Source: Alphaproteobacteria bacterium
GTDB lineage: Bacteria > Pseudomonadota > Alphaproteobacteria > Thalassobaculales > Thalassobaculaceae
Reading direction: 5' to 3'
Length of the DNA stretch: 47,930 nt
NCBI GenBank assembly: GCA_013203465.1
Contig: JABMNR010000197.1
Coordinates: 1 to 47,930, forward strand
This document shows positions 34,095-41,961 of the stretch, piece by piece. A program made the position numbers and the translations under genes. The number at the start of each line of letters is the position of its first letter. Position 1 is the stretch's first letter. Below the pieces are notes generated by a model. The model was not told where the DNA came from and ran no database searches. It worked only from the letters and a program-made list of their open reading frames with translations.

Positions 34095-35431
34095 CGACCC
34101 GTCTCGACACGTCGATCGAGACCTGGGGCCGGGTCCATCGGGGCGCGCACCAGCTCGCCGAACCGGCGTGGCGCGACGCGGTGGCCGAGGCCGCGCGGGC
34201 GACGGCGGCGGCCGCTGGCACCACCCTGGCCCACGGCCTGGGTCGTTCCTATGGCGACAGCGCGCTGAACCGCGACGGTGGTCTAGTGCGTACCACCGGC
34301 CTCGACCGGCTGATCGCCTTCGATCGGGAAGGGGGTATCCTGCGCGCCGAGGTCGGGTTGTCGATCGACGCGCTGCTTCGGGTCACCGTGCCCGCCGGGT
34401 GGTTCGTACCGGTCACACCGGGCACCAAGTTCGTCACCCTGGGCGGAGCCGTGGCCAACGACGTGCACGGCAAGAACCATCACGTCGCCGGGAGCGTCGG
34501 GCGGCATGTGCGGCGTCTTGCGCTGTGGCGGTCGGATCGCGGCGTGGTCGAATGCGACCCCGAGGTCGAAAGCGACCTATTCTCGGCCACGATCGGCGGC
34601 CTTGGTCTGACCGGGATCATGCTCTGGGTCGAGATCGCGCTACACCCGATCCGGTCGGCGATGATGCAGGTCGAGAACCGGCGTTTCGCCGATCTCGACG
34701 AGTTTTTCGCCCTCTCCGAGGACAGCGCCGATTGGCCCTATACCGTCGCCTGGGTCGACACGATCCAAGGGGGGGAAGCGCTGGGCCGGGGCGTGTTCTC
34801 GCGCGGCCGCCATGCCGAGACCGGCGGGCTGGAACCGCATCGATCAGGCGGGCCGACGATGCCGATCAATGCGCCAAGCCTCTTGCTGAACCGCGTGACG
34901 GTCGGTGCGTTTAACCGGCTGTACCATGCCAACCCGGGGTCGGCGTTTCGCGGGCGGCGGCATTACGACGGGTTTTTTTACCCGTTGGACCGGCTGCGCC
35001 GCTGGAACCGATTATACGGCGCACGCGGCTTCTATCAGTGGCAGGGCGTGGTGCCGCCGGCTGATGCGCGGACGGCGACGCGCACGCTGTTGGACGTGAT
35101 CACTCGGAGCGGCGAGGCGTCGTTCCTGGCGGTGTTGAAGAACTTCGGCGATAGGCCCTCGCCGGGACTTCTGTCCTTCCCAATGGCCGGAACGACCCTG
35201 GCGCTCGACTTTCCGAACCGGGGCGAACGCACTCTCGCGCTGATGGCCGAGTTGGACCGGGTTGTGAGCCAGGCGGGTGGGCGGCTATACCCGGCCAAGG
35301 ATGGCCGGATACCAGCCGCCGCTTTTCAGTTGGGTTATCCGTCCTGGCGCGAGCTGGAGCGTCTGCGCGATCCGTTGTTGATGTCGGATTTCTGGCGCCG
35401 GGTAGCGATCTCGGACGGGAACGGGGGTTAA
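34091..35431 (+). CDS. DprE1-like FAD-dependent polyprenylphosphoryl-ribose 2'-oxidase
   Basis: A 446-residue flavoprotein. The FAD domain has GLGRSYGDSALNRDGG (about 50-65), TPGTKFVTLGGAVANDVHGKNHH and ATIGGLGLTGIMLWVEI. The C-terminal part keeps LLSFPMAGTTLALDFPN and GGRLYPAKDGR. In Mycobacterium tuberculosis DprE1 the second motif holds catalytic Lys418; here it is Lys403. The residue matching drug-reactive Cys387 is Ala371. It should oxidise the 2'-OH of polyprenylphosphoryl-ribose to the keto form, with a quinone as electron acceptor. It starts inside the stop of the HAD-UbiA gene (ATGA) and is followed after eight bases by the DprE2-like gene. Confidence 0.9.
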   Translation: MTTRLDTSIETWGRVHRGAHQLAEPAWRDAVAEAARATAAAAGTTLAHGLGRSYGDSALNRDGGLVRTTGLDRLIAFDREGGILRAEVGLSIDALLRVTVPAGWFVPVTPGTKFVTLGGAVANDVHGKNHHVAGSVGRHVRRLALWRSDRGVVECDPEVESDLFSATIGGLGLTGIMLWVEIALHPIRSAMMQVENRRFADLDEFFALSEDSADWPYTVAWVDTIQGGEALGRGVFSRGRHAETGGLEPHRSGGPTMPINAPSLLLNRVTVGAFNRLYHANPGSAFRGRRHYDGFFYPLDRLRRWNRLYGARGFYQWQGVVPPADARTATRTLLDVITRSGEASFLAVLKNFGDRPSPGLLSFPMAGTTLALDFPNRGERTLALMAELDRVVSQAGGRLYPAKDGRIPAAAFQLGYPSWRELERLRDPLLMSDFWRRVAISDGNGG

Positions 35432-35439
35432 AAAACACC

Positions 35440-36189
35440 ATGGCGGAGGCCACGCGCATCTTGATCCTGGGCGCCACCTCGGCGATCGCCGAACGCTGGG
35501 CCCGTTTGCGGGCCGCGCGGGGTGATCGCTTGCTGCTGGCGGCGCGCGATCCGGCAAAGCTGGCCATCGTGGCCGATGATCTGCGGGCGCGGGGCGCCAG
35601 CGAGGTGCTGACCGCGGAAAGCGACCTGGGCGACGCGGACGGTGCCGCCGAGCGGTTTTCCGCGTTCGCCGACCGTCTGGGCGGAGTCGATATCGTGCTT
35701 CTGGCCTATGGCGTGTTGGGGGATCAGGCCGACATGCAGGCCAACACCGACCACCTGCGGGCGATGCTGGACACCAATTTCACCAGCGCTGTGATCTGGA
35801 GCGAACTCGCGGCCGGTCACCTGGAACAAGCCGGCTCCGGCACCCTGGCGGTGATCGCCTCGGTGGCGGGTGATCGCGGCCGCCGCACCAACTATGCCTA
35901 TGGCGCGACCAAGGCCGGGTTGTCGGTGTATCTGGAGGGGTTGGCGCACCGGTTCGCCGGTACGCCGGTGTCGGTCCTGTGCGTGAAGCCGGGTTTCGTC
36001 GACACGCCGATGACCGCCCACGTCGCCAAGGGCGGGCCACTGTGGGCGACCCCGGATATGGTCGCCGCCGACATCGATCGGGCGATCGCCCGCCGGCGCA
36101 CAGTGATCTACACCCCGTGGTTTTGGCGGCTGATCATGCTGATTATCCGGCACCTGCCGCGGCCGATCTTCAACCGCCTGAACATCTAG
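35440..36189 (+). CDS. DprE2-like SDR, polyprenylphosphoryl-2-keto-ribose reductase
   Basis: A 249-residue SDR. The nucleotide motif is GATSAIAE (11-18) and the catalytic residues are Ser141, Tyr154 and Lys158 (YGATK). The C-terminus (RLIMLIIRHLPRPIFNRLNI) matches the hydrophobic, membrane-associating tail of mycobacterial DprE2, which ends MMVLRHIPRSIFRKLPI. It should reduce the keto sugar made by the DprE1-like enzyme, completing epimerisation of ribose to arabinose on the lipid carrier. It has no close Shine-Dalgarno, so translation is probably coupled to the upstream gene. Confidence 0.88.
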   Translation: MAEATRILILGATSAIAERWARLRAARGDRLLLAARDPAKLAIVADDLRARGASEVLTAESDLGDADGAAERFSAFADRLGGVDIVLLAYGVLGDQADMQANTDHLRAMLDTNFTSAVIWSELAAGHLEQAGSGTLAVIASVAGDRGRRTNYAYGATKAGLSVYLEGLAHRFAGTPVSVLCVKPGFVDTPMTAHVAKGGPLWATPDMVAADIDRAIARRRTVIYTPWFWRLIMLIIRHLPRPIFNRLNI

Positions 36190-36196
36190 GGCCGCC

Positions 36197-37126
36197 ATGG
36201 GCAAGATCGTCATTACCGGTGCCGCCGGGTTGGTCGGCCAGAACCTGATCGCGCGGCTGCGGGAACGGTTGGACCTGACCTTGGCCGCAATCGACAAGCA
36301 TCCGTCGAACGTGGAGACGCTGGCGCGTTTGCATCCCGGGGTCGAGGTCATCGCCGCCGATCTGGCCGAGGCGGGCGCCTGGACCGCGACCTTCGAGAAG
36401 GCCGACGCCGTGGTCATGCTGCACGCCCAGATTGGCGGGCTCGACCCGGCGGCGTTCGAGGCGAACAACGTCACCGCCACCCGGCATGTGCTCGACGCCG
36501 CCAAGGCCGCCGGCGTGCCCTATCTGGTGCACGTCAGCTCCTCGGTGGTGAACTCGCGCGCGGTGGACCTCTACACCGAAAGCAAGAAGGCGCAGGAACG
36601 CGTGGTGGCCGAGGCGGGCATACCCCACGCCACCCTGCGTCCGACCTTGATGTTCGGCTGGTTCGATCGCAAGCATATCGGCTGGCTCGCCCGGTTCATG
36701 CGGCGCGCGCCGATCTTCCCGATCCCCGGCTCCGGCCGATACATGCGTCAGCCACTCTATGCCCGTGACTTCTCCGACATCGTGGCCGCCTGCCTCGACC
36801 GCCGGTTGGAAGGGGCGTGGAACATCTCGGGGCTCCAGCGGATCGACTACATCGATCTGATCGAGGCGGTGAAACGCGCGACCGGCGCGCGTACGCCGGT
36901 GCTGCGCATCCCGTATCGTCTGTTTTGGGGGCTGTTGTGGGTCTACGCCCTGTTCGACCGCGATCCACCGTTCACCACGGCACAGCTCGAAGCCCTGGTG
37001 ACACCGGATTCCTTCGAGGTGATCGATTGGCCGGCGATCTTCGGCGTGCCGGCCACGCCGCTGGACGAGGCCTTGGACGCCACCTTCAACGACCCCGCCT
37101 ATTCGGGCGTGGTCCTCGACTTCTAA
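36197..37126 (+). CDS. NAD-dependent epimerase/dehydratase family protein
   Basis: A 309-residue extended SDR. The Rossmann motif TGAAGLVG is at 7-14, HVSSSVVN near 112-119, and the catalytic Tyr126-x-x-x-Lys130 in YTESKK. HPSNVET follows the acidic residue of strand 2 (AIDKH), pointing to NAD. It has no counterpart in the core mycobacterial arabinose pathway, so it may make a modified sugar, act on a lipid-linked sugar, or serve a side branch. It starts seven bases after the DprE2-like gene and ends nine bases before the next. Confidence 0.85.
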   Translation: MGKIVITGAAGLVGQNLIARLRERLDLTLAAIDKHPSNVETLARLHPGVEVIAADLAEAGAWTATFEKADAVVMLHAQIGGLDPAAFEANNVTATRHVLDAAKAAGVPYLVHVSSSVVNSRAVDLYTESKKAQERVVAEAGIPHATLRPTLMFGWFDRKHIGWLARFMRRAPIFPIPGSGRYMRQPLYARDFSDIVAACLDRRLEGAWNISGLQRIDYIDLIEAVKRATGARTPVLRIPYRLFWGLLWVYALFDRDPPFTTAQLEALVTPDSFEVIDWPAIFGVPATPLDEALDATFNDPAYSGVVLDF

Positions 37127-37135
37127 GGACGCGGC

Positions 37136-38419
37136 ATGGCGACGGTGGGCATTCTCGGCGCGGGGGCCATGGGGTTGGCGGCGGCGCACCACGCGCTGAA
37201 GGCCGGCCACCGGGTCATCGTGTTCGAAGCCGACCGGGTCCCCGGTGGCATGGCGGCGCATTTCGATTTCGACGGGTTGTCGATCGAGCGGTTCTATCAC
37301 TTCGTTTGCAAGGCCGACCGGCCGACGTTCGCGTTGCTGGAGGAACTGGGTATTGCCTCGGCGATGCGATGGCGGCCGACCTCCATGGGCTACTTCATGG
37401 ACGGACGGCTGCACCGCTGGGGTGATCCGTTGGCGTTGCTGCGGTTTCCCGGTGTGGGGCTGTTCGACAAGCTGCGCTACGGCTGGCAGATGTTCCGCGC
37501 CACCCGGCGGACCGACTGGTCCGATCTGGAGACCGTGACGGCGCGGGACTGGATCGAGGCTGAGGCGGGAACGCGTGTCTATGATCGACTATGGCGGCGG
37601 CTGTTCGAGTTGAAGTTCTTCGAGTTCGCCGACGAGGTGTCGGCCGCTTGGATCTGGACCCGGATCAAGCGGGTCGGCACCTCCCGCCGGTCGTTGATGC
37701 AGGAGGAGCTGGGGTACATCGAGGGCGGATCGGAAACGCTTGTCCGGGCGCTGGTGGCCTCGATCGAAAGCCAGGGCGGGGAAATTCGCCTGGGCACGGC
37801 CGCCCGCGAGGTTGTGTGCGCCGATGGTGTGGTCACCGGCGTTCGCACCGATGCCGGGGTGGTACCGGTGGACGCGGTGATCTCGACCATGCCGACGCCG
37901 CTCGTCGCCGAGTTGGTTCCAACCCTACCGGAGGCATGGAAGGCCCAGTACGACTCCATTCGCAACATCGGCGTGGTCTGTGTGGTGCTGAAACTCGCGC
38001 GATCGGTCACGCCGCATTTCTGGGTGAACATCAACGACCCAGAGATCGAGGTTCCCGGCATCATCGAGTTCTCCAACCTGCGCCCGGTCGCCGACACAGT
38101 GGTCTACGTGCCGTTCTACATGCCGCAGACCCATCCCAAGTTCAGCCGTGACGATGCGGCTTTTGTCGCGGAATCACTGGCGTGCGTGCGGCGGCTCAAC
38201 CCAAGCATCGGCGAGGCCGATGTGCTGGGGACACGGGTCGGGCGCCTGCGCTACGCCCAGCCGGTCTGCGAATCAGGGTTCCTCGCCAAGATTCCACCGA
38301 TCCGGACACCCATTAGCGGCCTGCAAATCGCCGACACTTCATTCTATTATCCCGAGGATCGCGGCATCAGCGAAAGCGTGCGCCTTGCCCGCGCGATGGC
38401 CGTGCGAGTGGAGGGGTGA
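37136..38419 (+). CDS. FAD-dependent oxidoreductase (HemY/phytoene desaturase-like)
   Basis: A 427-residue flavoprotein. The N-terminal dinucleotide motif GILGAGAMGLAAAHHALKAGH is followed by VFEADRVPGGMAAHFDFDG, the pattern of the protoporphyrinogen oxidase / UDP-galactopyranose mutase-like amine oxidase group. The C-terminal FAD motif is near ADTSFYYPEDRGISESVRLA. Such proteins often sit in polysaccharide gene clusters. The reaction is unknown; candidates are redox change of a sugar or of the polyprenyl chain. It overlaps the GtrA region tightly (stop at 38417-38419, next start at 38422). Confidence 0.82.
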   Translation: MATVGILGAGAMGLAAAHHALKAGHRVIVFEADRVPGGMAAHFDFDGLSIERFYHFVCKADRPTFALLEELGIASAMRWRPTSMGYFMDGRLHRWGDPLALLRFPGVGLFDKLRYGWQMFRATRRTDWSDLETVTARDWIEAEAGTRVYDRLWRRLFELKFFEFADEVSAAWIWTRIKRVGTSRRSLMQEELGYIEGGSETLVRALVASIESQGGEIRLGTAAREVVCADGVVTGVRTDAGVVPVDAVISTMPTPLVAELVPTLPEAWKAQYDSIRNIGVVCVVLKLARSVTPHFWVNINDPEIEVPGIIEFSNLRPVADTVVYVPFYMPQTHPKFSRDDAAFVAESLACVRRLNPSIGEADVLGTRVGRLRYAQPVCESGFLAKIPPIRTPISGLQIADTSFYYPEDRGISESVRLARAMAVRVEG

Positions 38420-38421
38420 GC

Positions 38422-38850
38422 ATGAGGGGCGGTCGGCAAATGGGGGAGTTTGGCCGCTTCCTGGTGACCGGCGGTGTTGCCGCCGGGGTCAACGTGCTGT
38501 CCCGCTGGGTGCTCAGCCATGGGATGGTTTACGAGTTGGCCGTCGTCATCGCCTATCTGATCGGTATGACGACGGCCTATGTCCTGGCTCGGGTTTTCGT
38601 GTTCGCGCGGTCCGGTCGTACCATGCGGGATGAGGCGGCGCGCTTCGCGCTAGTCAACGTGGCCGCGCTGGCTCAGGTCTGGATTGTGAGCGTCGGGCTG
38701 GCGCGCCTGGTGTTTCCGTGGCTTGGCTTCGGTTGGCACGCCGAGGACATCGCGCACCTGATCGGGGTCGCGGTGCCGGCGGTGACCAGCTATTTCGGCC
38801 ACCGGCATTTTTCCTTCGCGGTGACGCGCGGGCGGGAGGACGGCATATGA
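38422..38850 (+). CDS. GtrA-family membrane protein (lipid-linked sugar flippase candidate)
   Basis: A 142-residue protein with four predicted transmembrane helices (about 8-30, 38-60, 78-98, 112-132). It has the GtrA start GEFGRFLVTGGVAAGVNVL and the motif VPAVTSYFGHRHFSF at the end. GtrA proteins help move lipid-linked sugars across the inner membrane; the mycobacterial GtrA-like Rv3789 is next to dprE1/dprE2. ATG 38422 is chosen because GGAGGGG ends five bases upstream. It overlaps the GT-C gene by four bases (ATGA). Confidence 0.88.
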   Translation: MRGGRQMGEFGRFLVTGGVAAGVNVLSRWVLSHGMVYELAVVIAYLIGMTTAYVLARVFVFARSGRTMRDEAARFALVNVAALAQVWIVSVGLARLVFPWLGFGWHAEDIAHLIGVAVPAVTSYFGHRHFSFAVTRGREDGI

Positions 38851-40988
38851 AGGCTGTGGGATGGTTGGCGGCGATGTTGGGCGTGGTGGTGGTGCTCGCC
38901 GGGATCGGCCTGATCCTGCTGCTGTACACCCCGATCCCGTTCGGCGATCAGATCGACTTCTTCCGGCGGTTCTACGAGGTCGGCGGCTGGCAGGGGTTTG
39001 GCGTGGCTGAACTGTATGCACGCCACAACGAGCATCGTCTGGTGGTGCCGCGCCTATGGTTTCTGGCGGATTTGGCGTGGTTCGACGGGCGGCAGATTCT
39101 GACCATCGGGGCGATCCTGGTTTCGGCGACGCTGCATGCCGTGATCCTGGCGCTTCTGTTTCGCGGGTTGGGCCATCGCGGGCCGGTGGTGGCGGTTTTT
39201 CTCCTGGTCGCGCTTGGCGCCATGCTGTCACCGGCGCAGTGGGAAAACCTGATCTGGGGCTTCCAGGTTCAGTTCATCCAAGTCTGGCTGTTTGCCACCC
39301 TGGCCTTCGCGTTGGTGGCCTGGGCGCCGGCCGCCAAGCGGTATGCCACCATTTGTGGTGCCGCGATTCTGTTGGCGCTGCTGGCGGGACTTGCCTCCAC
39401 CTATTCGATGGCGAACGGGCTTTTGGTTTGGCCGCTGTTGCTGCTGCTGGCGTGGTGGCGGCGTCTGCCGGGCTGGGCCGTGGCGGCGGTCGCGGTGCTC
39501 GGTGGTGCCGTCGTTGCGGTCGAGGTCATCGGCTTCACCGTTCATACCGGGCATGGCGATCCGAGCGATACGATCAGTCAACCGGCCGGTCTGTTGCGCT
39601 ATGCCGCGCGTTATCTGACATCCGGTGTAAGCGCGATCGGAACCTCGGGTCAGGAGATCCTCGGCGGGTTGCTGATGGCCTATGCGCTGGTCATGGGTCT
39701 GTGCGCGCTGGTGTGGCGCGATCGCTTTCGCCCGGCTCATGCCGCGTTGCTTGCCGTGGCCGGGTTCATCATCGGCGCGGCGCTGATGACCGCGCTTGGC
39801 CGTTTGCCGTTTGGTCTCGGGCAAGCCAACTCATCGCGTTACGCCACGCCGTCGCTGGTGTTCCTACTGGCGGTGAGCGCTTTGCTGCTCCATCAACTCC
39901 TGGCGTTTGATCGACGCCGGTGGGTAGCCACAGCGGCGGCGTTTGGCGCGCTGTTGTTGCTCGTGCCCGGGCTGGTGGATGGCGTGAAGCCGGTGTTTCG
40001 TTTGATCGATCAGCGGGACGCGCGGCGCCACACCATCGCGGCGTTCCTCGCCGGAGGTTATCGGCCGCACACCTTGAAGGCGATCTATCCGCTGTGGCCG
40101 CGCAACGCGCATTATGTGCTCAAGAACCTGTCGCGCGAGGGTAAGGGCCCGTTCGCCGTCTTGGATGATTACCGGCCGTCCGTTGATCATGGCGGCTCCG
40201 TTCCGTTGCCCGGGAAAGCGTGTCCAGGCCAAGTCGTTGAGGCGCGCGAGGATCCGGTGGATGGGCTGGTCGCCATGGGGTGGGTGGCCGCTGGTGTTGG
40301 CGCCCGACCTGATTGGGTGCTGGCGACCGATCGCCGCGACGAGGTCGTTGCCTGGGGCATGGCGGTTGTTGCGCGCGGAGCTGGCGGACCCGATGACGCG
40401 GGGTGGAAGTTCGAGGCGCTCGGCCCTTGGGCTGGACGGTCCGTGGGGCCGCTCAATGTGATCGCGGCGCTGGCCGACGGGACCCGCTGCCGGATCGTCA
40501 CGGACGTGCCACCCGCGCCGCCGCGTTTCGTCGCGACGGTGGAAACCATCATTGGCCCCGCCGTGCGGGAGCCGTGGCGCGTGGTCGAGGGACAAGCCGA
40601 TCCGGCGGGCGTCGGAACTACGCCGCCACGGGCCGATGACGCCCTGGCAATCGGCACCTTCGGCCAAGCGGACACGCACCTCATGGCCGAGGTTATGATT
40701 GCTCCTCCGCCAAGCCCGGCGATCCTGGCGCTGCCAATACGCACCGGGGACTATCCGCTTGGCGTGCGGGTCGATCTGACCGAGGCTGACGGCGGCGTTG
40801 TGATCGACAGTCATGTGTTCGGTCGTCCGAGTGCGCCGGGTTGGAATTGGCTGCTGCTGCGCGGGCCGACCGGCTGGCGGGGTGGGGACACGGATCTTCG
40901 TCTTCGGGTGTCGTCTCCCGGTCCACAGCCGTGGCGGGCGATCGCCGTGGGTCGGCCGGTCTGGATTCCGGTGGACCAGGATGGTTAA
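38847..40988 (+). CDS. large polytopic membrane protein, GT-C glycosyltransferase candidate
   Basis: A 713-residue protein. The first membrane segment (about 5-27) is followed by a loop with D34-Q-I-D37 in TPIPFGDQIDF, the acidic pair expected in the first extracytoplasmic loop of GT-C enzymes that use polyprenyl-phosphate sugars. About nine to ten further hydrophobic helices extend to near residue 390. The remaining 320 residues are soluble and probably periplasmic, with beta-rich stretches that resemble a carbohydrate-binding or jelly-roll tail. Place and topology parallel AftA in the mycobacterial locus. I propose transfer of the lipid-linked pentose to an unknown acceptor. Direct homology to AftA is not claimed. 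Confidence 0.7.
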   Translation: MKAVGWLAAMLGVVVVLAGIGLILLLYTPIPFGDQIDFFRRFYEVGGWQGFGVAELYARHNEHRLVVPRLWFLADLAWFDGRQILTIGAILVSATLHAVILALLFRGLGHRGPVVAVFLLVALGAMLSPAQWENLIWGFQVQFIQVWLFATLAFALVAWAPAAKRYATICGAAILLALLAGLASTYSMANGLLVWPLLLLLAWWRRLPGWAVAAVAVLGGAVVAVEVIGFTVHTGHGDPSDTISQPAGLLRYAARYLTSGVSAIGTSGQEILGGLLMAYALVMGLCALVWRDRFRPAHAALLAVAGFIIGAALMTALGRLPFGLGQANSSRYATPSLVFLLAVSALLLHQLLAFDRRRWVATAAAFGALLLLVPGLVDGVKPVFRLIDQRDARRHTIAAFLAGGYRPHTLKAIYPLWPRNAHYVLKNLSREGKGPFAVLDDYRPSVDHGGSVPLPGKACPGQVVEAREDPVDGLVAMGWVAAGVGARPDWVLATDRRDEVVAWGMAVVARGAGGPDDAGWKFEALGPWAGRSVGPLNVIAALADGTRCRIVTDVPPAPPRFVATVETIIGPAVREPWRVVEGQADPAGVGTTPPRADDALAIGTFGQADTHLMAEVMIAPPPSPAILALPIRTGDYPLGVRVDLTEADGGVVIDSHVFGRPSAPGWNWLLLRGPTGWRGGDTDLRLRVSSPGPQPWRAIAVGRPVWIPVDQDG

Positions 40989-41961
40989 GCTTTCGCCTAT
41001 GCGCGCAGCCGTCTTCGACGATCCGGCCTCGGCCCCCCGGTTTAGTCCTTGGGACAAGGGCCGGTTTCAGCTCTCGCTCGGCATCAAGGCGATCGCGCCG
41101 GCCGAGTGGATCGAGGTTGACCGCCACTACACCGCCCATCTTGTGGAAAAACGCCGGCTGCTGACCGAACGCCACGGCGAGGTGTTCGACGCCCTGCCGG
41201 AGAGCGGGGCGGCACAGGCCGAATGCCTCGACCGGTTGCTCGGCCACCTGACGCGCGATCATCCGGGCCTCGTCGAAATCGACGGCAGGCACCTGCGGGT
41301 CCGCGCTACCGGTGAAATTCTCAACCGAGATGATTTCGCCACGGCACCGCTCGATCTCGCCGGGCGGCTGGTGCAGGAGGATTTGTGCCTGATGGCGCCG
41401 GGCGAGGGGACGTGGCGGCTGATCGCGGCGTCGCTGTGTTTTCCCGCGCGCTGGCGTCTGGCGGATAAGCTGGGCCGGCCGATGTCGGCGATCCACGCGC
41501 CGGTTCCCGGTTTCAACGCGCAGCTGGCCCGCCCGGTTGACCGGTTCTTCGCCAAGGTGACAGCGGAGCAGCCCTACATGCGGGTGAACTGGTCGGTGAT
41601 CGACGATGCGACCCTGTTCCAGCCCACCGGCCACGGCCGGAGCGCGTTCGACCCGACCATCACGCCCGAGAATCTGGGCGATCGTCTGCACCTCCGGGTC
41701 GAGCGCCAGACCTTCACCGCGTTACCCGATTCCGGCGCGCTGGTGTTCGGCATCAAGACCGTGATCGACCCGATTGGTGTGCTGGCCGATCGCCCCGGCC
41801 TTGTGGCGACACTTCGGTCGACCATCGCCACCATGCCCGAGGACATGCGCGGCTATAAAAGCATGGCGCCGTTCGCCGGAGCGCTGGACACCTATCTGGC
41901 CGGGCTTGAGGCCGCGGCGGCGCGTGACGGCGCTACGCCGCCGTCGCCGCCCATTTCCTGA
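40981..41961 (+). CDS. DUF3445 protein (haem-dependent oxidative N-demethylase-like)
   Basis: A 326-residue protein of the DUF3445 family, which includes the alpha subunit of a haem-dependent oxidative N-demethylase. Visible landmarks are the N-terminal FSPWDKGRFQLSLGIKAIAP, the central LMAPGEGTWRLIAASLCFPARWRLADKLG and the later RVNWSVIDDATLFQP with RVERQTFTALPDSGALVFGIKT, all typical of the family. The partner oxidoreductase subunits are not nearby. ATG 40981 overlaps the stop of the GT-C gene by eight bases and is preferred; ATG 40999 is the alternative. Its 3' end overlaps the convergent ligase gene by 29 bases. Confidence 0.82.
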   Translation: MVKLSPMRAAVFDDPASAPRFSPWDKGRFQLSLGIKAIAPAEWIEVDRHYTAHLVEKRRLLTERHGEVFDALPESGAAQAECLDRLLGHLTRDHPGLVEIDGRHLRVRATGEILNRDDFATAPLDLAGRLVQEDLCLMAPGEGTWRLIAASLCFPARWRLADKLGRPMSAIHAPVPGFNAQLARPVDRFFAKVTAEQPYMRVNWSVIDDATLFQPTGHGRSAFDPTITPENLGDRLHLRVERQTFTALPDSGALVFGIKTVIDPIGVLADRPGLVATLRSTIATMPEDMRGYKSMAPFAGALDTYLAGLEAAAARDGATPPSPPIS

